In this document: positions 57,901-63,172 of the stretch, one piece after another
How the letters are laid out: the number at the start of each line of letters is the position of its first letter
Numbering within the stretch: the first letter of the stretch is position 1
IMG/VR virus record: IMGVR_UViG_3300009183_000083
Span: 1 to 64,000 of that record
Reading direction: 5' to 3' (one strand)
DNA length: 64,000 nt
Origin: a virus
Program-made: the position numbers and the translations under genes
Notes under the pieces: generated by a model
Database searches by the model: none
The model's input: only the letters and a program-made list of their open reading frames with translations
What the model was told of the DNA's origin: nothing

Positions 57901-59309
57901 TTACTGACCAGTCGGTTGCTCCATCTATAGGTTACGTTTCTGGAAAGTTTGCTGTTGGTAAGTTTAAAATGGCTACAACTTATCTTAATTTAGTTCAACG
58001 CTATCTTACAGATTCAAAGTTTAAAAAAAGAGCTCGTGAATTTATTATGAAGACTGATCCTACAGTTTACTACCGTTCTCTTGATGGTCGCGAAGTGTAT
58101 CAAGATGTAACTAAAGGACAGGTTCGTTACAGCAAAAAAAACTCAGTTAAAAACAAATTAGGAAAAGGATTTAGAGCATATGAAAAGTATGGAGAAATTG
58201 CATTGCATAAAACTATTGGTTCAGTAGAGCGTGTGCTTGCAACGTCTGTATTCTTAACTGAACTAATGGATTACAATGGAGAAACTGACGTTGAAAAACT
58301 TTTTTCTGGAGAATCAAAGTTTACTTCAATGGACGTTACTAATTCTCGGATTAAAGTAAACGACATGTTTGGTCAATCTGATCAAGGCAACAAAGCTTGG
58401 ATGTTCCAATCTAGAGATAGCAGTCCAATTATGTCTGCTATTTTTAAATCGTTATCTGCTTTTTCTAATCACACTGCTAGTGTTGGAAGCAACATGTATG
58501 TTCTTGCGCCACAAGCACTTAACCCTTTGCTTAACAAAATAAGCCCTAAGAAAATTGACTTGCTTGATAAAGATATTCAACAAGAAGCATTGGAAAACGT
58601 AGTTACAACTTTGGTTCAAAACGTATTGTTTGCTCCGTTTAAAGCAAAGATGATTGTTCCAATGGTATGTTGGGTTATCGCACGTTTGATTTATCGTGAT
58701 GATGAAGATAAAGCTGTAAGACATGCCCAAGAAATGGCCAATTCAATTCTTGCTCCAACTGAAGATGGAAATATGGTCACCAATGCTATTAAATCAACGG
58801 TTTTTGGCAAGAAGCGTGAGTTTTTCCGTTCCGAGTTGGAACCTGACGCGGCATTCGCTTCAGGCATTGCTGAGATAGTTTCTAAAACGTTGCTTGAAGG
58901 TGTAACAGCGCTTCCTTTTGGAGTTGTTGCTAGTTATTCAGCAGCAAACACAAATGTTCAAAGATTCGTAACAAACGATGCTGCTGAATCAATTGTGGCT
59001 TGGGTTGCTAATCTTGAGAAATCTAAGTTTTATTTTGATGACAACGGAGTTATGGTCCGTCAATATGAAGCGAATGCATTGGAAAATGTTGCTGATACTA
59101 CCGCAGCAGGAAGCACTTTATATGATCTTGCCGCATCAGCAAAATTAATGGCTGAATATAACATGACTGACGAAGCTTCAAGTAATCGAATGAAAGCTGC
59201 AAGCAACACAGCGCTTTATTTTGCAACTGAGATTGCACCTTTTTTACGTGACGCTAGAGGTCAAATGCAAAGCGTGTTGAAAGAAACTATAAAAGCAGAG
59301 AAAGATTAA
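42987..59309 (+). CDS. giant polyvalent virion protein, 5440 aa
   Basis: A quarter of the window is one frame. Residues 1-340 are hydrophilic. About 340-680 is Ala/Gly-rich, possibly membrane-active (FIAMGGMGALAGKGLTAIG). Near 1012-1095 and 3000-3055 are acidic linkers. EELTHLIG (1401-1408) suggests a degenerate metallopeptidase-like patch. About 3705-3965 ends with QIKSAEPFTGVPLDQRFNPQ, the closing phrase of ADP-ribosyltransferase-like domains in polyvalent phage proteins. About 4150-4330 has TGSFAYAD and HDVDLIL (GS at 4154-4155, D4174, D4176), a nucleotidyltransferase pattern. A hydrophobic segment lies near 5210-5235. Such proteins are thought to be injected with the DNA to modify or protect it. 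The frame has no internal stops; activity of each domain is inferred. Confidence 0.8.
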   Translation: MLIDKSSYSSDNKLPEEEEEVHPLASELGRHYLLSEDYVYGDDKKLVANQAFMHWASDQEAEKKGTVKATGYEKNDAGVLEKVEKDFPMFNGESLTSKGQEEYEKVKRYFDDAASMPNGGVSRNPTTRKWEVDSRLESVFTEKQEKRPDPFKDMSEFIDEQLKVTKEGDSPAYTYEDFTNFSNAVVKNGEAHLDPNNKEMKARFLQEVNRRTFDSSLMDEAEIGQKVAGAYVINPKNYSEVDKVESWIEGLTDLSASDKKMMLIDYRSKIEANVGTLVNDFAAADAGVIGGIFSSPLRDEFNEYMSKPGASGYQFLKENKERMSKDSYGVTSEIATKFRDSVMATGTGFLWAASAGNYTSPAEAWGGLAEDSSKAYSNGKAFELFGVDINRRDLTELTGQVGSFIAMGGMGALAGKGLTAIGAQGASRYAVNEAGILLSTVAKTEAAAAAGTRTFGQKTLAGLKAAGTDPEMYLGSLQAAGTSFGKTFNSTLEETGSREEALKAANIAAISDGFSAFIATGVMNRFAPGMGKVLGMGDGEVGGGIVQAFKNKALAKESMEQVQTLLNNLDGKIGEPLRKQFANDIGSVMGASARSLGLKGIGIFGNMGAEAIEEASDEIISDVISSMLDDSKTWNEEVWQNIGTKWKEYVKAGVLGAIGGAMGDATSTVLSPKETFGTSEGLKLQTQEWDRIKTNVKKFDSMENFVFPAPIQDAKNLAEYIAMPDDKVSIEQKSDALLAAVRNKTLFTSMVNANVPVADPSSVPEPSVTVDAEGAPIASDAAKQATSASVFATVMSNSGLVLPEGRVWRDDISFAPTEGSSPLSISNNVKITPLSTVADGDRTDHVTYVAAKKETTNPNGSVTTEYLSAKEAAAELGTAMSSLSSKNRTKANNLVNNFLSKSTNTNYNEQWSTEVQKEQGASSSEPNLTTESKLSSSIEGVPLDVGSEVKWESSNGNGPRSGKIISIDAASGMAVVQMPDGKARDVPVKAFSQAETPTVAEGALISSQNQSPGIKKQQTIIKNEQQENDANDGSNDEAISKAESDAEKDGEINAEKDGEEKDVLSESGAAGETSPAASSSSVNNRIKIRNRLKGVKNTEPLVNKENDRFYKSDGGIYVSKGKDPVTYVTDDEIDAEIERQGGNLNNALKVINDKITKMGGNINAYALDIQEKTAENATSLTYQDVTYVADPSLIQDGTDAIGGKWMMITNEKTGVVSYTYRPPTGSALSLGIGEVVAIDGKPDEFLVVKRVFNGRWDFEKKDAKDAAGDIINDKGLTQEGNKFTRSRLSLISKEFEKHFESIVNGKINPEQMEKLFLKVLKIVSPKKDFVVVNKDMSEEKGYVYASRNNENPDDFGSINVDYKKLSEQLSQLYRTANTKNKFSNALLGMDAARVVSAIIDEELTHLIGFKIFDDAELFSFYRSILDLPKNKDGTEHPFKQILLETLTERFPQRQGLPALSPEIDGFDEGTVGDADNMDEIVLTVATEMIRKLHQMATRGTTTERDTELSRQLQAAIYGDAAAKSQETAESKVKGPLNVIGQIIRRYAERVRNILWMKWQQGMLPRNTRDMLTRLNKAYQNEGIQGDVDFGYDAAMEESERRVEQYEKSFIDETSKIARISNPAMMKLRSISREFGYMSLGESLVVDKDTMTLSLHPKIMQHIKDNNLMDLDLVNKVLFELNGEGVSTPSYQKAVTVAFLKQQVMDLKRDKLTFNPSDLFDSMKNDEGLFGNQAKDAKSAKHSVLWRQILEGIPENNFEASLKEVVSPLVSERNEMWKERDRLHGLVIQEAFKAVNAIDTDLGGFSSIKALIKWGRLAQVKRPGKRELVDIFDDFTFPSEQWFEYQSPADKLINATPEESAQVRRDFKQSILQSLALSLPSITGESHVKFLESIGGPVSEALAELKSTEKSLETITQYIETIKYYNKFNHFIPGMDPKDRDQLKTAMSAERNARSPKKSGLPINDENNVLQRQQPLSPEAQAASFSIYQEYIEFSRAVDDYNKSIQFVKNRALGEFGTRSEEFGMNYADMNKATGNNATLEFKSMTDELQPASTPNDVFSGNMIPEGMKYGYGSIARFDDNGEPLSEEEQAWNAGLEVYRYTMQSNADFVGKNLFLNYWVNLQLGKVVLSGVASDYEKTGGFLFKRQVNEIEMVDYETADQAFPDLPTEELGEAKMKLKSGGAEDILNVMRFFQKVNVWASGIKSKYQGVTTDEVGGEQGFAGRMIPMLNELFGKMESMIDPISGESFIGLTEGLDFDLKAHVEDVIKFLSRHYEMKDFYTRSGSFVMPTEEVKDFMDFFKMKDGKLIKISSRKDNQIANDFSGVLLNSGKKLKVSLRSATQGVKLMKRSFKAFSNPRWKRNVEQEGSRYQRDPAYEPDNKAILKLGEMTADARMRNQMKWNLKYFETSRNYIFGSNWAFEFYNDIQRSSYGEGREPYVKIKASSISANRDITLNEMFDPNRWTLERPKGFIPNQQDYNDSLYFGVGKETRRVTDTNLYLNPESEVINPNEYSGSEDDPRVANSSMSTTDPTVRGYTQTYNEGRASTPQETAQRAFGRSAVSRSIKITQAAMFIGSNGPSGRSSSDADQFYFDMIRLGRDNDWFTSENIIEERNRSSNNVFFADLTNDEIDSMDNRQIMTVFRQSMTDSLVRRGLKGLFPALDYTNDETHNKIYDAFLDEYGNKTDKNGKYFFIDSEKFILDLLEFKMKFERAVVEENRVKNQDDIAIAYDLISKGNQFVSPNESERMAKAIKESMTSEKFNIFDTRLGTGLGTGNAIVDHLIDTLPGRTLIVEIRSDVADANDLKGLNIQVFKGNQKQGEAITPNVVFMPLNQNGPYLSKDKARSLISQLLSISAENNLVVKKTLLDLSAKIDAELKPVQLADGLVISYRSKPKKKTFFPKNRYIFDAFDKMAAIRSDFDIVSKSLSFPGVDPNLVDAIIMVSAFLTNDDAKTFLDQSYKGFEVRVSSNLPQQIQDDLLHSIWMIRQSKLYETNRFGDETENLESNDNNNEENEIDDEEEFPDPDKDVDNSDPSQELDDSLEKSEEANNFFADNVIPELEKKIAEIEDGKLEIEMVIASADFGVNDASDILLYNALASIVEAGIKRESLEVVKGLQERYSNKGRKARSTRDILANPKLGGQSGNLRADLAAPVVKSNAKEDEEVGFSQTKMSFAVKTYIGEAINMARPNVKNRTVLNSEFASTRINNINAALIYSLSSVENQVEEQLTRSFKSALGAVAKINFRSNTKNGTLDSVKISSQKIEVVVNDELLSELGRNLPAAELEVALSQTRKAVEDLFVSKDRFETILASLKEDRANAVVLNSKNVAEYWANTPTSIPDATGKRKGKKVSNDELSNAMSKENVELARAKSAALVDKLRVIDRQINRVQDDLLAVKREISKIENYRGQTVLGRSHFKANIGLDILKNEEGTQISAAVEEATRKVGFNIITTPFFGSIDERARWMDTSSDNAIADVEIKELRKEHYIKEQAMISALTQLATDHIDDAYKISRNTADNFMDFNPLKAIRQAIEISNVESIVLKDQMKMARTEAESAMMRGLEADDIAMLTDPASTNLMVMTFADQAKLTPQEKTGKTILTPNQYTRLRILNMPKSMTERSKKIGALFSQEGQNAILMPTTVKEQLMRAFPMTVTKRNVNSTITQIVAEAAALSQNVSLDSMRHSELEAKHNDGTITPEETETAQKLVYEAADKKGYDQKGHRAGVYKNGIPLLPSTTGGLGSAYYAILGGSLEEIKEFGGEILGPDRNNPSIKTIAGEVRINLGDKPLFVKHPSEVSEWADKNNLIPSFYAWLNYQQAVNSVYDTIYKGQNKTDWNAPTRRIDVNPNSLEARRAGRLYIETAESKKEYRDALIKDGYSEKDIDRMRLNEDTVGTSDAAKLNSFLFDQGHVTAIVADWSGAAKNKRASGDGRMFTEVALANPDQIKSAEPFTGVPLDQRFNPQSHSIAYAANLDSRPILNIRSSVRKALEDSGFSFSDNFDDVQASKIARVVTKRLRGTRDTSPEFILDGSEALSYLVYEQLGLPERDQAGRESIQKAIASWMETGKDPKNIDKSLWQKVLEVIERISSLWNGSKFQSIEKALSSELNQIEMGNKNYFLSPAVGRSKISFQGIVNRNPDAVGVMNYLQDQGIDFILTGSFAYADQVSIYRSADKPVHDVDLILKSGTVDLAADKLKNHYTTANLYDFHPRKGEASRINGIIVVPKSQQITNLITRWVKTRNGFEPLRSYDVIDNVTGNKVGSYKFSPSGEVSDNAGVILDLIEHKPGVEREFVNQSFQDGSDNNRTIKVSNYVSGFVHKLELLRYKDLRDFRMARPANTEGSAVLDSTTQSVNNQGQGIAYAANLNPTDHSYFMNSMESLKKETFSGDEFSLTKGKTMTKEEAAKAFSTEFANKVKVFLNTIRNNGDVNGKKVFDSNGPLYQAQIEEFSFMLEGMVMAYNDSAGVLKKETKDAVRTLLKSISENNEGSFSFISERQSFGIDINTENMVNFRIPKVFSSVFMDVETDLIVKRLTSSMTIHNGWASLFTMKYLDHHDSRMRNRFQKNRAGRQAALHLKNILDRGVSGKSGRSAYETRKKAAQEEIAQAAKKLDNNALDQTIGYFHAMLDGLDNANGMTYVNAFNSWFNQIKRGFDQYNELVKEVDSYYDKNEISKYWDANHIDLRRDKELTDKIKEILNSAKATSDFIDESKAREAVERIQKALIDNVTKGKEADVLNYSTTVSRVLGDIDSAMHLTMAMLSQPSDPRIDSEKNKWNNREVKGYKRTYSSVPMIIGYAGNPKSKVPIKQGEYISDAMDIVAFDRSSFFGGVGHSSQRFDDKSVFRPIFVNGVMAPQSLIDDAIYRLNVTPTYEVLRRSLGKVKDTSGQLGIEDSGILEIVQSQVPDINLPTQDYNEQKHNHDMEVDATTTALAFVANELETTIRNDYQTGVVNTGGAEILRFLGSTFIVRSLASLQQITDQSVAPSIGYVSGKFAVGKFKMATTYLNLVQRYLTDSKFKKRAREFIMKTDPTVYYRSLDGREVYQDVTKGQVRYSKKNSVKNKLGKGFRAYEKYGEIALHKTIGSVERVLATSVFLTELMDYNGETDVEKLFSGESKFTSMDVTNSRIKVNDMFGQSDQGNKAWMFQSRDSSPIMSAIFKSLSAFSNHTASVGSNMYVLAPQALNPLLNKISPKKIDLLDKDIQQEALENVVTTLVQNVLFAPFKAKMIVPMVCWVIARLIYRDDEDKAVRHAQEMANSILAPTEDGNMVTNAIKSTVFGKKREFFRSELEPDAAFASGIAEIVSKTLLEGVTALPFGVVASYSAANTNVQRFVTNDAAESIVAWVANLEKSKFYFDDNGVMVRQYEANALENVADTTAAGSTLYDLAASAKLMAEYNMTDEASSNRMKAASNTALYFATEIAPFLRDARGQMQSVLKETIKAEKD
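44016..44215 (+). other. GC-rich patch inside the giant gene
   Basis: Base composition and third-position choice change abruptly to GC-rich codons (GGC, CGC, GCG, GTC, GAC) within a mostly AT-rich frame. Coding is uninterrupted, encoding residues about 344-410, including SAGNYTSPAEAWGGLAEDSS. A recombination tract is one explanation. Confidence 0.5.
44363..44377 (+). repeat. dispersed near-palindrome, variant TTTAGCCGGACTAAA
   Basis: A copy inside the giant gene, encoding part of LAGLK. Confidence 0.55.
45957..45971 (-). repeat. dispersed near-palindrome, variant TTTAGTCAGGCTGAA
   Basis: A copy inside the giant gene with one mismatch in the right arm. Confidence 0.5.
46119..46160 (+). repeat. 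tandem duplication in an acidic linker
   Basis: The string ATGCCGAAAAAGATGGCGAA occurs twice, almost head to tail, encoding repeated AEKDGE in the acidic linker of the giant protein. It looks like recent slippage or duplication. Confidence 0.55.
48686..48700 (+). repeat. dispersed near-palindrome, variant TTTAGCCGAACTAAA
   Basis: A copy inside the giant gene, encoding part of LAELK. Confidence 0.5.
56142..56156 (+). repeat. dispersed near-palindrome, variant TTTAGCCTAACTAAA
   Basis: A copy inside the giant gene, encoding FSLTK, the same peptide as the copy at 60586 in the HNH gene. Confidence 0.55.
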
Positions 59310-59458
59310 TCTTTGAAATAATCTTGTTTTATATCGTGAATTATTAATTCTAATGCTCCGATTACAAAAGGATAAGTTAAATCAAATTCTTTTGTTAATC
59401 GGTTAATTAATTTTTCCACTTGCTCTATAAAAATAGTTTCTTGGTCATTTTGATCCAT
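59306..59458 (-). CDS. small acidic helical protein, 50 aa
   Basis: Starts MDQNDQETIFIEQVEKLINR and ends HDIKQDYFKD, a single amphipathic/acidic unit. Its stop overlaps the giant gene stop by 3-4 nt on the opposite strand, so the two transcription units converge here without a visible terminator. No family recognised. Confidence 0.6.
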   Translation of the reverse strand: MDQNDQETIFIEQVEKLINRLTKEFDLTYPFVIGALELIIHDIKQDYFKD

Positions 59459-59463
59459 AGAAG

Positions 59464-59916
59464 TTAAAACTTAAGCTTTTCAATTAACAATCTAGCGTGG
59501 GTAATGTTAATTGAAATCCTATTGATGAATTGTGGATTTGGACCGTTCACTCCTTTTGTTTTATTTGCAATGGGAGCTAAATAGTTAATTGCATTAATCA
59601 ATCTTTCAATTATCAGTGCAGCGCTAGGCGTTTCATTTTGTCTTGGATCTTTAGTTTTTTCTAAGAGTTCTTCAACTTCTTGATTAACAGCAATTTGCTC
59701 TTCATTGTTTTTTTGTACAATTATTTCTTGTTCTTCTGTCAAATCATTAGTCCATATATTTGCAATTTCATTGTTTGGAGAAAATTCGTTAAAATCTTCA
59801 TCTTCAATTATTTCATTGGCAATAGGTTTTACTGGAAGAGTGTCTTTTTTTAAAGCTGAGTCAAAAGCTGCTGCAATAACTTTTGTTTTTTTTGTGGTTG
59901 TTTTTTTAGCTGGCAT
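59464..59916 (-). CDS. hypothetical protein with basic N-terminus, 150 aa
   Basis: Begins MPAKKTTTKKTKVIAAAFDS, a lysine-rich tail that could contact nucleic acid, then an acidic middle (EIIEDEDFNEFSPNNE) and a helical C-terminus (LIERLINAINYLAPIAN). The leader contains AAACACACAAACCAACAAC. Last large gene of the replication block. Function unknown. Confidence 0.6.
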   Translation of the reverse strand: MPAKKTTTKKTKVIAAAFDSALKKDTLPVKPIANEIIEDEDFNEFSPNNEIANIWTNDLTEEQEIIVQKNNEEQIAVNQEVEELLEKTKDPRQNETPSAALIIERLINAINYLAPIANKTKGVNGPNPQFINRISINITHARLLIEKLKF

Positions 59917-60151
59917 TGTTGTTGGTTTGTGTGTTTATTTTATTTATTTCTTCTTGAGCAATAGCTAATGCTTCGGATTTTATTAATCCGGGCATGATTC
60001 GTTTGGCAATTTTTTGCGCAGCTTTAATAGCGTTGTCTAAAGATATTGGATCATTAACGTCAGATAATGGTTTCATTAGAGCTGGAGCTAAAAAAAGAAC
60101 TAATTTTTTAATTCTTTCTGATTGTTCCAAAGTAAAAGGTTTTTCCTTCAT
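59906..60151 (-). CDS. helical hypothetical protein, 81 aa
   Basis: Mostly helical (EQSERIKKLVLFLAPALMKP and NAIKAAQKIAKRIMPGLIKS). It overlaps the next gene by 11 nt. No family recognised; an accessory role in replication is inferred only from location. Confidence 0.55.
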   Translation of the reverse strand: MKEKPFTLEQSERIKKLVLFLAPALMKPLSDVNDPISLDNAIKAAQKIAKRIMPGLIKSEALAIAQEEINKINTQTNNNAS

Positions 60152-60363
60152 TAGTTTTTTTCTTGAATAAGGTTTATGTATTTAAGAGTTACCAATTCTA
60201 ATGCTTTTGCATTTCTTTCGGCTCCTTTATTGGCGGCTCGTAGCAAGCGCCTAGCTTCGTGCCACTTATGTCTCATTGCCATCATTTGATCATAAAGTTG
60301 ATCTGCACGAATACGTTCATTCATTGCAATTAAACGATAGGTTTCTTCTTTATTTATATTCAT
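60151..60363 (-). CDS. charged helical protein, 70 aa
   Basis: A single long basic helix region (MAMRHKWHEARRLLRAANKG, AERNAKALELVTLKY). Could bind nucleic acid. Overlaps the next gene by one base and its upstream neighbour by 14 nt. No family recognised. Confidence 0.55.
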   Translation of the reverse strand: MNINKEETYRLIAMNERIRADQLYDQMMAMRHKWHEARRLLRAANKGAERNAKALELVTLKYINLIQEKN

Positions 60364-60583
60364 TCAATGGTTGCCAAGTGTTTATAAAAAGACTATTGAA
60401 ATATTTTTTTTCTACGCGAAAAGGATCGCCAAGATCTCCTTCTTCAGAATGGACAAGGTATATTTTTTTTGCATAACGACAAGTAACTCGATTAAAATTA
60501 CCGACTTGATCAACATAGAGTTGTCTTTTAATAATCCCCCGCTCTCCACAAATATGACGAAATTCAATTGTTAGTTTTTCCAT
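60350..60583 (-). CDS. small alpha/beta protein, 77 aa
   Basis: A short protein starting MEKLTIEFRHICGERG, with beta strands and a charged C-terminal part. A dispersed motif copy (60586-60600) ends 2 nt before its ATG, and its ATG overlaps the stop of the HNH gene. No family recognised. Confidence 0.55.
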   Translation of the reverse strand: MEKLTIEFRHICGERGIIKRQLYVDQVGNFNRVTCRYAKKIYLVHSEEGDLGDPFRVEKKYFNSLFINTWQPLNEYK

Positions 60584-61020
60584 TATTTAGTCAGGCTAAA
60601 GTTTTCTAGAATTGGTATAGAGTAGTAAGCTGGGAAAGGCATTTTCAAAATAAGTTCTCTTGCGTCATCAATGGTAAAGACTTTGCTGTTTCTTCCTGGC
60701 CACAAGAGTCCAATGGATTCGGCATCTTTTCCGTTTTCGTGTACCCAGTGGTGGCACGGAGTGCATGTTTGAACTGTAAATAAGAACGAGGTTTTGCGTC
60801 TTCCTGCTGGGTGGTGGCGTTCGAACGCAGCTTTAGGGAGCGATACCCCACATTTTGGGCATCTAGGATAAGGCGGTATTTTTTCATAGGCTTGCGCATA
60901 TGCGCTTAACAAAGCTTTTCTTTGTGCAGTCGCAGGAGGACGCTTACGACGCTTCTCAGGGGCCTTAAAGGTAGGCTCTTGGTCCGTCTGGATTGTATTC
61001 GGGATTGTTGCTGGGTTCAT
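60583..61020 (-). CDS. HNH-type endonuclease, 145 aa
   Basis: I start it at MNPATIPNTIQTDQEP (61020); an upstream ATG (61101) would lie in a frame shadowing the neighbouring gene. The core has CPKC (about 54-57), FERHHPAG with the HH pair (about 69-71) and CTPCHHW (about 86-92), the CxxC...HH...CxxCH layout of HNH nucleases. It probably cuts DNA during packaging or as a mobile nuclease. It ends FSLTK, encoded by a copy of the dispersed motif. Confidence 0.75.
   Translation of the reverse strand: MNPATIPNTIQTDQEPTFKAPEKRRKRPPATAQRKALLSAYAQAYEKIPPYPRCPKCGVSLPKAAFERHHPAGRRKTSFLFTVQTCTPCHHWVHENGKDAESIGLLWPGRNSKVFTIDDARELILKMPFPAYYSIPILENFSLTK
60586..60600 (-). repeat. dispersed 15-bp near-palindrome TTTAGCCTGACTAAA
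   Basis: An exact copy of the main form. It forms the last codons of the HNH gene and ends 2 nt before the next ATG. Confidence 0.8.
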
Positions 61021-61288
61021 TTGATGAAACCATTTCAGAGAATCCTTCAATTCCTTTTTGGATGAGCTTAAACTTTTTTTCTTTAATGCTTTTTTCTTCA
61101 TTGATGAACTGATTTAAAGCATTAGCAGCAATTTCCATAATAACTTCAAGTTCTTCTTCTTCGTTGCCTACATTTGGAGTGGATTGTGCAACTCGGGCAA
61201 CAACTAAAGCAATGGCTTCTTGAATAGTGTTGTAATCACTATTAGCATGAAAGATTGGTCCTAAAACTTTTGTTATTTCTTCGACCAT
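60965..61288 (-). CDS. hypothetical protein, 107 aa
   Basis: I start it at MVEEITKVLGPIFHANSD (61288), preceded by AAAAACACACAAC, instead of seven codons earlier. A helical, acidic protein with QEAIALVVARVAQS and a Lys-rich helix near 65-85. It overlaps the HNH gene by 56 nt. No family recognised. Confidence 0.55.
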   Translation of the reverse strand: MVEEITKVLGPIFHANSDYNTIQEAIALVVARVAQSTPNVGNEEEELEVIMEIAANALNQFINEEKSIKEKKFKLIQKGIEGFSEMVSSNEPSNNPEYNPDGPRAYL

Positions 61289-61318
61289 GTTGTGTGTTTT
61301 TGATTTCATTTTATTAAA

Positions 61319-63163
61319 TCACCAAGGTTTGGATTCATACATTTGTTTTGGTTCGCCAGCTTTTGACATAAAACGCATTGTTGGCTTGTCAAAGTAATAA
61401 GAACACATTGGAAGAGAACCAGTCGCACGTTGCTTGCGAGCAATAATCTTACCACATGGAGTAGATCGCCAAAACATTTCAATGTCTTTCTGCTCTTCCC
61501 CTGAGTCTTCCATTTCTGCAATTCGTTCAGCTTTTGCCATGTCACGCCAACAAGTTATTACATTGTTTGGTATGTCACCCCATTCTGAAGCACCACGAAT
61601 TTCAGCCATTCCAGGGGCTTTGCTGGTGCTTTCTGGTGGTTTGCGAGGGTGAGCTACAACATGCACATGAACAGGGTAATCTGCCGCAAATACACGAACA
61701 AGGTCTGCCGCTTCTGCTTGCTTTGTATTGTCACCGCGATCAATATCCATTGTCATAACATTATCTATTACGAATGATTCAATGCCATAACGTCTGTGCG
61801 CATGTACAAAAGTTTGTAGTAAATGTTTTGGGTCAGCCCGTTTGCGTATCTTGTACATAAACACATTTTTAGACAAATATTCATAAGCAGGATCAAATTC
61901 TTCGTGATGAGGAAGATTAGGCCAAGCAGTGAAGTTCAAAAGAATCTGAGCAAATGTAAGTTCTGGTGGTTGTTCAAACGATGCAACACAACTCATCTTA
62001 CCTTGACTCATCAATGATGCGACTTGGTTTTGTACGCATTGAGACTTACCGTGTCCTGAGAAACCAAACCACAAAGTGATTTCGTGCTTTCTAAAGCTCA
62101 TGTCAAAACCTGGAAGAAAGAATGAGTCGCCATCAATCAAATGCTCACCTTTCATGTAAGACCTAACAGTCTCTTTCATTGCAACAGGATCAGCAATTTC
62201 AGCGATAGGGTCACGATTGGTGTTTTCAATGCATTCAAGAATCTCAGCTCCTCGCCCTGATTTAAGCATGTCATTCGCATCTTTAAGAGGCAAGGTGACA
62301 ATTAAGCAACGTTCTGAGCCAAGTCGTGCAGCAGCCTCTCGTACACCTTTCTTGCCGGGTTCATCATTGTCGAACAAAAGAACAATCTCATCAAAGTGAG
62401 ACAAGTATTGGTAATCTTCTGTAATCCAATTTGTGTTGCTTACACCCATAGGGATTGAAACCGCAGGCAGTCCTAGTTGCCAACATGCCATAGCATCCCA
62501 CTCACCCTCACAAATAATCAGTCTAGGAATGTTTGTTTCTGGATCACAAACATCTTTACCAAAAATAGATATGACAGGATCAGAACTAACCCAAGTATCT
62601 TTTTTGCCGTCAGCTTTAAGTTTGTGACCCCAATGCTTGGTCATTCCAAGATTACCATATGCGTCGTAGTAGGGGAACAACAACCCGTCACGGTCGTCTG
62701 ACGAAACTCCAAACTTACGTAATGTTTCTTCAGTGATGCCACGTTGCCTTGCATACTCAATAGAAGCAGGTTTAAGGGGGCGCATTGTACGTGATAACGC
62801 GTCTGGATCTTTAGCCTTACTAATAGTGCCAAAGCTTTGAATTGGAGGAACATTGCAAAACTTAGCTAACCATTCGATGCTTTCTTTAAGGGTGCAACCT
62901 TTAACTAAAGAAACTAATCTCCATGGTCCACCTTTTATTGAGGGATCAGCAAAGTCTTGAAAGTATCCGGGATTGTTTGCGCGAGTACTGATCATCATTG
63001 ACTCACCTTTTTCTCCAGTAATACCGCCAATTCGATATGCAGATGCTTGTCGTTTAGCATTAGGAAACAAGGTTAAGCAAAACTCGTCAATTCTAGTAAC
63101 AAGAGATTCCCGAATTTGTTGTAAGTCATAGAAGTCTTGATCTTTTTGGTTTGTGTGATTCAT
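61319..63163 (-). CDS. TOPRIM primase-helicase, 614 aa
   Basis: A T7 gp4-like bifunctional protein. TOPRIM motifs are LIICEGEWDAMA (Glu219) and VLLFDNDEPG (Asp265, Asp267). The DnaB/RecA-type helicase has Walker A GFSGHGKS (367-374), SFEQPPELT, and a Walker B-like FVIDNVMTMDIDRGDNTKQ. The first 110 residues lack the zinc-binding Cys pairs of canonical phage primases. It unwinds DNA and probably makes primers for the replisome. It is the largest gene of the right minus block. No DNA polymerase gene is seen in the window. Confidence 0.88.
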   Translation of the reverse strand: MNHTNQKDQDFYDLQQIRESLVTRIDEFCLTLFPNAKRQASAYRIGGITGEKGESMMISTRANNPGYFQDFADPSIKGGPWRLVSLVKGCTLKESIEWLAKFCNVPPIQSFGTISKAKDPDALSRTMRPLKPASIEYARQRGITEETLRKFGVSSDDRDGLLFPYYDAYGNLGMTKHWGHKLKADGKKDTWVSSDPVISIFGKDVCDPETNIPRLIICEGEWDAMACWQLGLPAVSIPMGVSNTNWITEDYQYLSHFDEIVLLFDNDEPGKKGVREAAARLGSERCLIVTLPLKDANDMLKSGRGAEILECIENTNRDPIAEIADPVAMKETVRSYMKGEHLIDGDSFFLPGFDMSFRKHEITLWFGFSGHGKSQCVQNQVASLMSQGKMSCVASFEQPPELTFAQILLNFTAWPNLPHHEEFDPAYEYLSKNVFMYKIRKRADPKHLLQTFVHAHRRYGIESFVIDNVMTMDIDRGDNTKQAEAADLVRVFAADYPVHVHVVAHPRKPPESTSKAPGMAEIRGASEWGDIPNNVITCWRDMAKAERIAEMEDSGEEQKDIEMFWRSTPCGKIIARKQRATGSLPMCSYYFDKPTMRFMSKAGEPKQMYESKPW

Positions 63164-63172
63164 TATTTATTA

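Noticed and set aside
61021-61101. Longer N-terminus for the HNH nuclease
   Set aside because: The extra codons are the other frame of the 107-aa gene and are almost pure Lys/Ser; starting at 61020 leaves only a 56-nt overlap.
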